Shown here in pieces: positions 1-5,391 of a DNA stretch of 5,816 nt; the stretch's first letter is position 1; every line of letters begins with the position of its first letter. The translations under genes were made by a program, and so were the position numbers. Source of the DNA: Acidobacteriaceae bacterium (GTDB lineage Bacteria; Acidobacteriota; Terriglobia; Terriglobales; Acidobacteriaceae); assembly GCA_030040175.1 (NCBI GenBank), contig JASHUF010000314.1, positions 1-5,816 on the forward strand, written 5' to 3'. Under the pieces are notes generated by a model. It made no database searches. It was not told where the DNA came from and worked only from the letters and a program-made list of their open reading frames with translations.

Positions 1-1
1 C

Positions 2-394
2 GGTTGCGTCAGCGGTTCCGACCACGGCGCCATGGGCGTCCACTACGTCAATGGCCAGTTCAATGGAGAGACTCTGAGTAATGGACAGCTCGACCCCACG
101 AGCCCGCAAGCCCTGATCTACGAGCCGCAGGCGAATGGCGCAATGAAGCTGGTGGCGGTCGAGTTCATCATCTTCGCGAGCGCCATCCCCGCCGGCGCCC
201 CTCCACCCGAGGTGGATGGTCACCTGATGCTGTACATCGACGGCCCTTCCACTGCAAGGCCAGACGCTTCTCCCAACCGCTACGGGCTGCCGGGCTTTTA
301 CGAGTTGCATGTCTGGGCATGGAGAGACAATCCCCAGGGCTCCTTCGTGGACTGGAACGACCACGTAAGTTGCGCATTAGAAACACTACCGTAG
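2..394 (+). CDS. Conserved protein of unknown function, 3' part only
   Basis: The reading frame is already open at the first bases of the window, so the true start lies upstream and 130 residues of the C-terminal part are visible. Seen: a CVSG motif followed by GAMGVHYVN, then PQALIYEP, VAVEFI, PNRYGLPGFYELHVWAW and FVDWNDHVSC near the end. These blocks match a conserved hypothetical family that I recall from acidobacteria and proteobacteria, whose members usually carry a signal peptide and end shortly after the WNxxVSC block. No catalytic function is known to me for the family. The two cysteines (in CVSG and VSC) bracket the visible domain and could form a disulfide if the protein is exported; that is inference. 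The ATG at 32 is probably an internal methionine, because the conserved GCVSGSDHGA lies in frame before it. The next gene starts 123 nt downstream on the same strand, with no convincing promoter between them. Confidence 0.75.
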   Translation, partial: GCVSGSDHGAMGVHYVNGQFNGETLSNGQLDPTSPQALIYEPQANGAMKLVAVEFIIFASAIPAGAPPPEVDGHLMLYIDGPSTARPDASPNRYGLPGFYELHVWAWRDNPQGSFVDWNDHVSCALETLP

Positions 395-517
395 TGCAGA
401 GAGAGTTTTGCATGCCTCCCGGCTCAAGAAGCGCGGCGGGCTTGCCGCGGTGCTCTCGAAAGGGTTCCGCGCCGGATGCGCCTAAAGAACTAACTAGAGA
501 AAAGAAAGAGCGGCAGC

Positions 518-793
518 ATGCCTAAATTTGTTATCGAACGCGAGATTCGGGGAATTGGCAGCTCCACGCCCGCGCAGTTCCTGGCCATCGCGCAGAAATC
601 CTGTGACGTGCTCCATCGTCTGGGACCGCAGATCCAGTGGCTGCACAGCTATGTGACCGCCGACAAGATTTACTGCGTCTATATCGCTCCCGACGAAAAG
701 ACCATTCGCGAGCATGCCAAGCAGGGGGGCTTCCCGGCAAACCGGATCGCAGAAGTCACGCTGGTCATCGACCCGACGACCGCAGAATCCTGA
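518..793 (+). CDS. DUF4242-type small protein (SCO4226-like, possible metal binding)
   Basis: A 91-residue protein whose whole length fits the DUF4242 family: a VIERE strand at the N-terminus, then a helix AQFLAIAQKSCDVLHRLG, then IQWLHSYVTADKIYCVYIAPDE, then REHAKQGGFPANRI and a closing VTLVIDPTTAE. The family has a ferredoxin-like alpha/beta fold, and the Streptomyces homologue SCO4226 has been described as a nickel-binding protein. Candidate ligands here are His33, His43 and His66, with Cys29 and Cys53 nearby; which of them bind metal cannot be told from sequence alone. No signal peptide or membrane segment is visible, so it is probably cytoplasmic. The ATG at 518 is preceded by an A/G-rich stretch (about 497-510) that gives only a weak ribosome-binding site. 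It may be transcribed with the upstream gene or alone. The physiological role is unknown. Confidence 0.85.
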   Translation: MPKFVIEREIRGIGSSTPAQFLAIAQKSCDVLHRLGPQIQWLHSYVTADKIYCVYIAPDEKTIREHAKQGGFPANRIAEVTLVIDPTTAES

Positions 794-815
794 CTCCCGG
801 GCAGCGACGGAGGAC

Positions 816-842
816 GCGGTGGAACCAGCGAAGTTCCGCCGT
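816..842 (+). terminator. Hairpin in the convergent gap, possible terminator
   Basis: The bases GCGGTGGAAC (816-825) pair with GTTCCGCCGT (833-842) across a 7-nt loop, giving a 10-bp stem with two G-T wobble pairs. It begins 22 nt after the DUF4242 stop codon. The T tract is poor: only three T's directly follow, and a run of five T's comes later at 857-861. A Rho-independent terminator for the rightward gene is therefore plausible but not textbook. Read from the other strand the hairpin has no T run at all, so it is a weaker candidate for ending the leftward operon. Confidence 0.4.
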
Positions 843-934
843 TTGAGCAGCCGGGCTTTTTCCCACGGGCGGCCCGCTCGCCGAGAGGGGCTTCCCCTTG
901 AAGGCGGGATGGGGTGTCGCCAGCGGTGTGAAGG

Positions 935-1990
935 TCAGAAGTTGGTGGACAGGTAATCGCGCAGATGGGAGAGGCGGAAGGCAGTGTCGTCCGCTTCGAT
1001 TGCGAGAAGCAGGCGGGCTGCCTCAAGCTGATTGCGGAAGTCGACGGCTGCGGTGGTGTCGGGCGCGGCGACCACCTTGAGATCGCTGTCAATCTCCTGC
1101 ATCTGCTGCTCTAACGATTGCTGCTTGGCCTCGTCGGCCGCGATGGTCGCATTGAGCTCCTGATGGAGGACTTCCATGTTGCGGATGACGTCGCCTTCCT
1201 GCACTTTTTTCCAGTCGCCCCAGGCGGTGACCGCGTTGTCGAGATGGCGGTCAATGGAGCGGCCGGCGAGGTTGTAGCTAAGGGAGAAAGACCCGTAGGG
1301 CTGCGTTCCCTGGGCCACGGGATTGACCTGCTGGTGCACGCCCACCTGGAGGGCGAGGTCCCAGTTGTTCTGGCGATTGAGGCGGTTCTGGGCCTGCTGC
1401 TCGGCGATCTCCTGGTTCTGCTTCTGGTCGATCATCTGCTTGAGCGGCGTGGTGCTGAGATCGGGGACGTAGATAGCGGCGATCTTTGATTGCGTATCGG
1501 CGCGATCGGCCTCGAGCTTGATGCGCGTGTTTTCAAGCGAGAAGACCATGAGCCGGGTGGCGTTCTGCTGCTCCATCATTGTGCGCGTGGCGTCTATGAG
1601 CGCGCTGAGCTGGCCGGAGGCGCGGTCGATGAGCGTGAGGCGGTTCTGGAGCGCCTGGCGCTCGAGCCTGGGGATGGCGTATTGCAGTTGCTGCTGCACG
1701 CCGGTGGTGGAGCGGTAAAGGTCGCAGTTGCGGCGCGCCACCTCCATGGTGAGCGAGGCCTTCCTGACGTCGGAGACGCCGAGCGTGGCGCCGCCGACCA
1801 GCTGCGTGGGCAATCCGGTTTCAGGCTGGGTGAGCCCGCCCTGCGCGGTGGGCGTGCGCAGAAGGTTGCGCTGCGCCTCGGCCTGCTCCATGAGATAGGT
1901 GCAATAGGCGCCGGCGTCGCCGGGGTTCTGGGCGCAGAGAGGAAAGGACAAAAACGTGAACAACGCACACAGCCATGCCTTGAGTGCCAT
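935..1990 (-). CDS. Compact TolC-like outer-membrane export protein
   Basis: A 351-residue exported protein, proposed as the outer-membrane channel of the polysaccharide export system encoded by this operon. Seen: a classical signal peptide (residues 1-20, cleavage probably after A20 in LCA|QN, no lipobox). A helix follows at about 26-45, then a Gly/Thr-rich segment 50-73 that could be a beta hairpin, a long heptad-like Gln/Leu-rich helical region 74-172, and another helix 184-206. A clear beta hairpin lies at 210-243 (alternating WDLALQVGV and SFSLSYNLAG), and helices at 248-304 and 315-347 close the chain. That helix-strand-strand-helix order, given twice, is the TolC fold plan. At 351 residues it is shorter than usual TolC members (about 420-490), mainly through shorter helical arms. 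The start ATG is preceded by AGGAG at 7-nt spacing. It lies 32 nt after the adaptor gene and is last in the operon. TolC assignment is by architecture, not by recalled close homologues. Confidence 0.65.
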   Translation of the reverse strand: MALKAWLCALFTFLSFPLCAQNPGDAGAYCTYLMEQAEAQRNLLRTPTAQGGLTQPETGLPTQLVGGATLGVSDVRKASLTMEVARRNCDLYRSTTGVQQQLQYAIPRLERQALQNRLTLIDRASGQLSALIDATRTMMEQQNATRLMVFSLENTRIKLEADRADTQSKIAAIYVPDLSTTPLKQMIDQKQNQEIAEQQAQNRLNRQNNWDLALQVGVHQQVNPVAQGTQPYGSFSLSYNLAGRSIDRHLDNAVTAWGDWKKVQEGDVIRNMEVLHQELNATIAADEAKQQSLEQQMQEIDSDLKVVAAPDTTAAVDFRNQLEAARLLLAIEADDTAFRLSHLRDYLSTNF

Positions 1991-2022
1991 CGAATGCTCC
2001 TGGAGGGGGCGGTGAAGAGATC

Positions 2023-3111
2023 CTAGAACAGCAGCGGTTTTGCGCCGAGGAATACGGTCTTGGATTTGGCGGATTCCTCATGCTGGAGATCCATCTGGAT
2101 GAGGAAGCCGCGAATCTGCGTCTTGAAGATGGGATGAAGAATTTGTTCCTCGCCGGGAAAGCGCGCGACGACGACGCCCACCTTGCGGCAGAGAATCATG
2201 TTCAGGTAGCAGTCGTAGATGGGGCTTCCCGTCGCGGCGCTGGCCTGATTGTCGTAGGGGACAAAGGCGTAGTTGAGAAGATTCTGGCCCGTGGCGCTGA
2301 GGTAATAGGGACTCTGCCTGGCGGTGACGATGGCATCGTGGAGGCGGGCGATCTGGCGGTTGTCTTCGGTGAGCTCCTTTTCGGCCACCTGGATGGCGAC
2401 ATCGAGCTGCGCGGCTTCAGCGCGGAGCTCGGCCTGCCGTTCCAGGGCTTCAAGAGTAGTGGCGCCGATGGTGGTCTTGTCGAGAACGGTGTCAGTAAGG
2501 AGAACTTCGGCGATGCGGCTGTCAGTGTAAGACGTGGCGGTCTGATTGATCGCGGCCATCTGGGAGGCGGCGTCGGCCCTGGTAATCAGGCCCGAGGCCA
2601 AATCTTTCTGAATGTCGGACTGCATGGCGTCAAGCTGCGCGAGCACCTGTTTGGTTTGCGCGTCGTCGGCGAGCTTCTGGCGATCGAGAGCGGACAGGGC
2701 GGGTGCGTCGATGCGATCGTGTGCGCGCTCACTGGTGATGGCGCTTGCGATTTCCGGCTCAAGGGCGAGGAGGGAATCGCGATGGGAACGCATCTCCTTG
2801 AGGCCCGAGTCCATCTTGGCGGCGTCGACTTTGAGGTCTTCGATGCTCTGCTGGCTGGTGATGAGCTTCTCGCGGAAATCGAGGCTTTTTTCGTCGGTAG
2901 CGGTGAGGATGACGGGGGCGGCCCAGGAGGCATTAACGGCGTAAAAGCCCATCACGAAGGCATAGGCGATCACGCCGATGAGCACCGCATACAAGGCGGC
3001 GATGGCGAAGATGCGGTAGGTGGCGAGAATGAAGCGATAGTGGAGAGCTTGCCTGCCTGCAGCCTTGGTCTTCGCAGGCTTCACATCGGGTTCAAGCGCG
3101 GGAGTTGCCAA
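2023..3111 (-). CDS. HlyD/Alg44-like membrane-anchored periplasmic adaptor
   Basis: Proposed 362-residue adaptor joining the inner-membrane synthase to the outer-membrane protein. From the chosen TTG start it has a basic cytoplasmic tail (1-32), one membrane helix (about 33-57) and a periplasmic region of charged coiled-coil helices (about 75-128, 140-200 and 219-266). It ends in a C-terminal beta-rich domain (270-362) containing YAFVPYDN, GSPIYDC, CRKVGVV, PGEEQ, HPIF, RGFLI and a final FLGAKPLLF. This single-anchor, coiled-coil, barrel-like layout is that of membrane fusion proteins, and the tail recalls the HlyD-like domain of Alg44 in alginate export. Unlike Alg44 there is no room for an N-terminal PilZ c-di-GMP domain. 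Cys301 and Cys308 could form a periplasmic disulfide. The frame is open further upstream (to an ATG at 3255), but that extension is Pro/Ser/Arg-rich shadow sequence inside the glycosyltransferase gene, so TTG 3111 is preferred. The gene overlaps the previous one by 20 bp. Confidence 0.75.
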   Translation of the reverse strand: MATPALEPDVKPAKTKAAGRQALHYRFILATYRIFAIAALYAVLIGVIAYAFVMGFYAVNASWAAPVILTATDEKSLDFREKLITSQQSIEDLKVDAAKMDSGLKEMRSHRDSLLALEPEIASAITSERAHDRIDAPALSALDRQKLADDAQTKQVLAQLDAMQSDIQKDLASGLITRADAASQMAAINQTATSYTDSRIAEVLLTDTVLDKTTIGATTLEALERQAELRAEAAQLDVAIQVAEKELTEDNRQIARLHDAIVTARQSPYYLSATGQNLLNYAFVPYDNQASAATGSPIYDCYLNMILCRKVGVVVARFPGEEQILHPIFKTQIRGFLIQMDLQHEESAKSKTVFLGAKPLLF

Positions 3112-4327
3112 CTGGAACCTCCTCGAGGGGTTTGGCGCGCGTGCCCCAGTCGGCCGAATCCATGGTGCAGAGGGCGAGGGGCGTGAGAAAGAGGCTGCTG
3201 GCGATGGCCCAGGCGATATAGGCGCCGAAGGCCAGGGGATGGGCGATGGTTTCATGCACGCTGTGCTTCTTGATCCACCACGACAGGACGGCGGCGATGG
3301 CCAGCGCTGTGACCAGGGGCATGGGCCCGGCCCACGCCAAAGGGTCGGAGACGAGGGAGTTGACGATCACCAGGAGCGCGACGATGGCTCCGAGGGGAAT
3401 GAGCACAAGCGTGAGCACGGTGTTGGGGTGCAGCCTGAAGACATGTACGGGGAGCGAGCGGAGGGTGAAGAAGAAGTCGCGCACAATGCTGCGCCGCCAG
3501 CGCAGTTGCTGCTTGAAGAGCACGGAGAGCGTGGTGGGAACGGTGGTCCAGCAGAGCGCGTCGTTGTTGATGTAGGTGCCGTAGCCGTGCAAAAGCGTCT
3601 GGTGGGTGAGGAACCGGTCCTCGCCCTGGTTGACGGGAACGCCGAACCAATGGCGCGCGCGAATGGCCGGCTCGATTGCAAGAAGCAGTTCGCGGCGGAT
3701 GGCGAAGAGGCAGCCGCTGATGCAGCAGACGCTGCGGGTCCAGTTCTCGGGGATTTTGTAGAGCTCGAAAGCCGCGTAATACACGATGGTCTGGATGGCG
3801 GTGATGATGCTCTGGTTGGGGTTGCGCACGCCCACGCGGCCGCCGACGGAGCCGACCCGCGGCTCAGAAAAACTGGCGGTGAGCTCGCGAATGGCGTTGG
3901 GATGAAAGATGCAGTCGGAGTCGATGGAGATGATGATTTCGGCATTGGAGTGCTGGAGCGCGTTGCAGACAGTGCGGGCCTTGCCGCAATTTGCCTCATT
4001 GCGGCCCACGCGAATGCTTATGTTTGCGAAATCGCGCTGCGCCTTCAGCATCCACTGGTAGCTATCGTCGGCGGAGCAGTCGTCCTGGGCGATGATTTCG
4101 AACTTGCCGTTGGGATAATTGCTCTTGCTGATGCTCTCGATGGTTTCGTAGACCGTTTTGCCCTCGTTGTAGCAGGGCATGAGCACGCTCACGGTGGGCT
4201 CATAGGTATAGTCTTTGCGGATTTTCGTGGAGGGGTGCGCCAGCTGGAGGATTAAGCCGAAGAGGTACTTACCGAGGGAGATCACCAGGCAAAGCACCAT
4301 GATGAGCCACATCAGCAGCGGAGCCAT
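3092..4327 (-). CDS. Processive family-2 glycosyltransferase, hyaluronan synthase/NodC type
   Basis: A 411-residue inner-membrane polysaccharide synthase that would use a nucleotide-sugar donor on the cytoplasmic face and extrude the growing chain. Seen: an N-terminal membrane helix (3-29); a GT-A catalytic domain with VSVLMPCYNE (46-55), QDDCSADDS (81-89), the DxD metal/UDP site SIDSD (134-138), SGCLFAIRREL (204-214), GEDRFLT (235-241, with the presumed catalytic base) and QQLRW (273-277, the Q(Q/R)xRW motif of processive enzymes). Three membrane helices follow, at about 301-323, 333-352 and 362-385. All expected catalytic motifs are intact. The GEDRxLT form is closer to hyaluronan synthase, NodC and chitin synthases than to cellulose or PNAG synthases (usually TEDxxL), but the sugar cannot be assigned. 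No PilZ domain is present. It is the first gene of the leftward operon. The ATG has a modest GAGG site about 10 nt upstream. Confidence 0.9.
   Translation of the reverse strand: MAPLLMWLIMVLCLVISLGKYLFGLILQLAHPSTKIRKDYTYEPTVSVLMPCYNEGKTVYETIESISKSNYPNGKFEIIAQDDCSADDSYQWMLKAQRDFANISIRVGRNEANCGKARTVCNALQHSNAEIIISIDSDCIFHPNAIRELTASFSEPRVGSVGGRVGVRNPNQSIITAIQTIVYYAAFELYKIPENWTRSVCCISGCLFAIRRELLLAIEPAIRARHWFGVPVNQGEDRFLTHQTLLHGYGTYINNDALCWTTVPTTLSVLFKQQLRWRRSIVRDFFFTLRSLPVHVFRLHPNTVLTLVLIPLGAIVALLVIVNSLVSDPLAWAGPMPLVTALAIAAVLSWWIKKHSVHETIAHPLAFGAYIAWAIASSLFLTPLALCTMDSADWGTRAKPLEEVPVGNSRA
3118..3124 (-). promoter_or_regulatory. Shine-Dalgarno that sets the TTG start of the adaptor gene
   Basis: Read on the - strand this is GAGGAGG, followed by six bases and then TTG at 3111-3109. 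It lies inside the last codons of the glycosyltransferase gene. The strength and spacing of this site favour a TTG start that overlaps the upstream stop codon. The competing GTG (3084-3082) lies just past that stop but has no comparable site in front of it. Overlap plus an internal ribosome-binding site suggests translational coupling of synthase and adaptor. Confidence 0.7.
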
Positions 4328-4387
4328 TGACGCCGATCCTCACTCTTCGATCACGACCGCGCACGCACGCTATCTTGAATGCGGCCT

Positions 4388-4393
4388 ATTATA
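4388..4393 (-). promoter_or_regulatory. Candidate -10 box of the leftward export operon
   Basis: On the - strand this reads TATAAT, a perfect sigma-70 -10 hexamer in an otherwise GC-rich stretch. It lies about 60 nt before the glycosyltransferase ATG, giving an expected leader of roughly 50-55 nt. No good -35 hexamer is present at 16-18 bp spacing (the bases there read around AGGTGC), and there is no TG extension. The promoter is therefore either activator-dependent, served by another sigma factor, or a chance match. Confidence 0.45.
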
Positions 4394-4475
4394 CCCTACG
4401 TCTGCCGGCGCGCACCTGGGTCATGAGGCGCGGCATCCGGCGCATGGCCGCGGGAAAATTTTGTTTTTATATTCC

Positions 4476-4505
4476 TTGACACGTATATGCTCATAGAGGT
4501 ATATA
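4476..4505 (+). promoter_or_regulatory. Strong sigma-70-like promoter of the arsR operon
   Basis: A perfect TTGACA -35 (4476-4481) and a TATATA -10 (4500-4505) are separated by 18 bp, preceded by an A/T-rich stretch (4456-4474) that could act as an UP-like element. The expected transcription start, about 6-8 nt after the -10 box, would fall at roughly 4511-4513, only 2-4 nt before the arsR ATG at 4515. The transcript would thus be almost leaderless. Confidence 0.7.
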
Positions 4506-4506
4506 C
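4483..4506 (+). promoter_or_regulatory. Imperfect inverted repeat over the -10 box, candidate ArsR operator
   Basis: The left arm GTATATGCTCAT (4483-4494) and right arm AGAGGTATATAC (4495-4506) form a 24-bp imperfect dyad. The outer six bases GTATAT/ATATAC match perfectly, with eight of twelve positions symmetrical overall. It fills the spacer and covers the -10 hexamer of the arsR promoter, where a bound dimeric ArsR repressor would block RNA polymerase. ArsR-family repressors commonly autoregulate through such AT-rich dyads. Binding itself is inference. Confidence 0.5.
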
Positions 4507-4514
4507 AAGAGGCG

Positions 4515-4928
4515 ATGGAATCCGCCTTCCAAATTCTGGCCGAGCCGAACCGCAGGGCGATTCTGAGCCTGCTGCTCGCGTCGCAGCGATCGGTGGGCGA
4601 GATCGAGCGCCGGCTGGGCATGCCGCAGCCGGCGGTGTCCAAGCACCTGCGCGTGCTGCGCGAGTCGGGTTTCGTGGAATCGATGGTGGACGCGCAGCGA
4701 CGTCTCTACCGGCTGAAACCGGAACCGCTCAAGGAAGTAGAGGCGTGGCTGGCTCCGTTCCGCCGGTTCTGGGAAGCGCATATCGATGCTCTCGAACGGC
4801 ATCTCGATCGCATGGGGGGCGGCGAGAGGCCGTCACCGAAATCACCTTCCCCTAAATCCTCTCGACGGCCGGCGGCAACGAAAAGGCGAGCAAGGAGACG
4901 GCGTTCAAGGCCCAAACCGCGACCGTGA
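4515..4928 (+). CDS. ArsR-family winged-helix repressor, cysteine-free, with basic tail
   Basis: A 137-residue DNA-binding protein. Residues 1-100 are a complete ArsR domain: AFQILAEPNRRAILSLL (4-20) is the usual first helix block, SVGEIERRLGMPQPAVSKHLRVLRESGFV (26-54) is the helix-turn-helix with recognition helix about 38-51, and RLYRLKPEPLKEVEAWL (63-79) is the wing and following strand. FRRFWEAHIDALERHLDRM (82-100) is the dimerisation helix. There is no cysteine, so it is not a thiolate metal sensor like classical ArsR/SmtB. It belongs to the group that is typically encoded next to SRPBCC/AHSA1 proteins, as here. The ATG is the only possible start: an in-frame TAG lies at 4494-4496. A GAGG sits only 2 nt before it, too close for a standard site. 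Residues 101-137 are a Pro/Ser/Lys/Arg tail with codon use unlike the rest; a frameshift there is possible. Confidence 0.88.
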   Translation: MESAFQILAEPNRRAILSLLLASQRSVGEIERRLGMPQPAVSKHLRVLRESGFVESMVDAQRRLYRLKPEPLKEVEAWLAPFRRFWEAHIDALERHLDRMGGGERPSPKSPSPKSSRRPAATKRRARRRRSRPKPRP

Positions 4929-4963
4929 GCCAATCCGCAAACAGGGCCGCGTACGCAACCCCA

Positions 4964-4969
4964 AGGAGA
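4964..4969 (+). promoter_or_regulatory. Shine-Dalgarno that sets the start of the VOC gene
   Basis: AGGAGA lies 6 nt before the ATG at 4976. It favours this start over an in-frame GTG at 4925, which overlaps the arsR stop codon as GTGA but has no good ribosome-binding site. Protein homology also begins at MKIKLTSV. Confidence 0.7.
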
Positions 4970-4975
4970 GACGAA

Positions 4976-5374
4976 ATGAAGATCAAATTGACGAGCGTGT
5001 ATGTCGACGACCAGGAGAAGGCCCTGCATTTCTATACCGAAGTGCTGGGCTTTGAGAAGAAGGCCGATTTCAGCAATGGGCCGTATCGCTGGCTGACCGT
5101 GGTCTCGCCCGAGGAGCCGGAGGGCACGGAGCTGCAACTGGCGCTCAACGCGAACCCGGCAGCCAAAGCGTACCAGCAGGCGCTGTTTCAGCAAAACCAG
5201 CCCGCGGCCATGTTCTTCACCGACGACCTCGGGGCCGATTACGAGCGCATGCAGGCGCGCGGCGCCGCGTTCACCATGCGGCCCAAGGACGTGACCGGCT
5301 CGAAGATCGCCATGGTGAACGACACCTGCGGCAATCTCATCCAGCTTACGCAACTGATGCGCTGGCAGGGCTGA
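4976..5374 (+). CDS. VOC (glyoxalase-fold) family protein
   Basis: A 132-residue cytoplasmic protein of the vicinal oxygen chelate superfamily, with two beta-alpha-beta-beta-beta modules. The first is KLTSVYVDDQEKALHFYTEVLGF (4-26), then WLTVVSP and TELQLALN (51-58). The second is AAMFFTDDLGADYERMQARGAAF (77-99) and GSKIAMVNDTCGNLIQLTQ (108-126). The length is normal for single-domain VOC proteins. Of the usual four metal positions, Glu52 and Gln123 are plausible ligands, but the usual His at the start of each module is replaced (Ser7 region, Met79 region). Classical glyoxalase I activity is therefore doubtful, and the reaction or ligand is unknown. It starts 47 nt after the ArsR stop and ends 17 nt before the SRPBCC start, so the three genes probably form one operon under the arsR promoter. 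This VOC subgroup is common beside ArsR and SRPBCC genes. Confidence 0.85.
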   Translation: MKIKLTSVYVDDQEKALHFYTEVLGFEKKADFSNGPYRWLTVVSPEEPEGTELQLALNANPAAKAYQQALFQQNQPAAMFFTDDLGADYERMQARGAAFTMRPKDVTGSKIAMVNDTCGNLIQLTQLMRWQG

Positions 5375-5391
5375 GGCCAGGAGAAGAATCG

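Noticed and set aside
432..449. Six-bp stem hairpin (CGCGGC/GCCGCG) between the first gene and the DUF4242 gene
   Set aside because: Short stem, no T run and GC-rich surroundings; not enough to call a terminator.
679..1092. 137-codon - strand open frame across the convergent gap
   Set aside because: It overlaps two real genes, is Pro/Ser/Arg-rich and has no start signal; read as a shadow.
1490..2026. 178-codon + strand open frame antisense to the TolC-like gene
   Set aside because: Arg/Gly/Leu-rich shadow of the coiled-coil coding sequence; no start signal or domain.
1984..3186. 400-codon + strand open frame antisense to the adaptor gene
   Set aside because: Gly/Asp/Glu-rich composition typical of the opposite strand of a GC-rich gene; the - strand frame has a membrane helix, coiled coils and a good ribosome-binding site.
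3112..3255. Upstream ATG start for the adaptor gene
   Set aside because: The extension lies wholly inside the glycosyltransferase gene and is Pro/Ser/Arg-rich; the TTG at 3111 has a perfect ribosome-binding site.
3065..4255. 396-codon + strand open frame antisense to the glycosyltransferase
   Set aside because: The - strand frame carries all GT2 catalytic motifs; the antisense product is low-complexity Gly/Ala/Asp/Glu with no recognisable domain.
4925..4975. GTG start for the VOC gene overlapping the arsR stop as GTGA
   Set aside because: It has no good ribosome-binding site and adds 17 residues not expected in the family; ATG 4976 has AGGAGA at good spacing. Kept as an alternative only.
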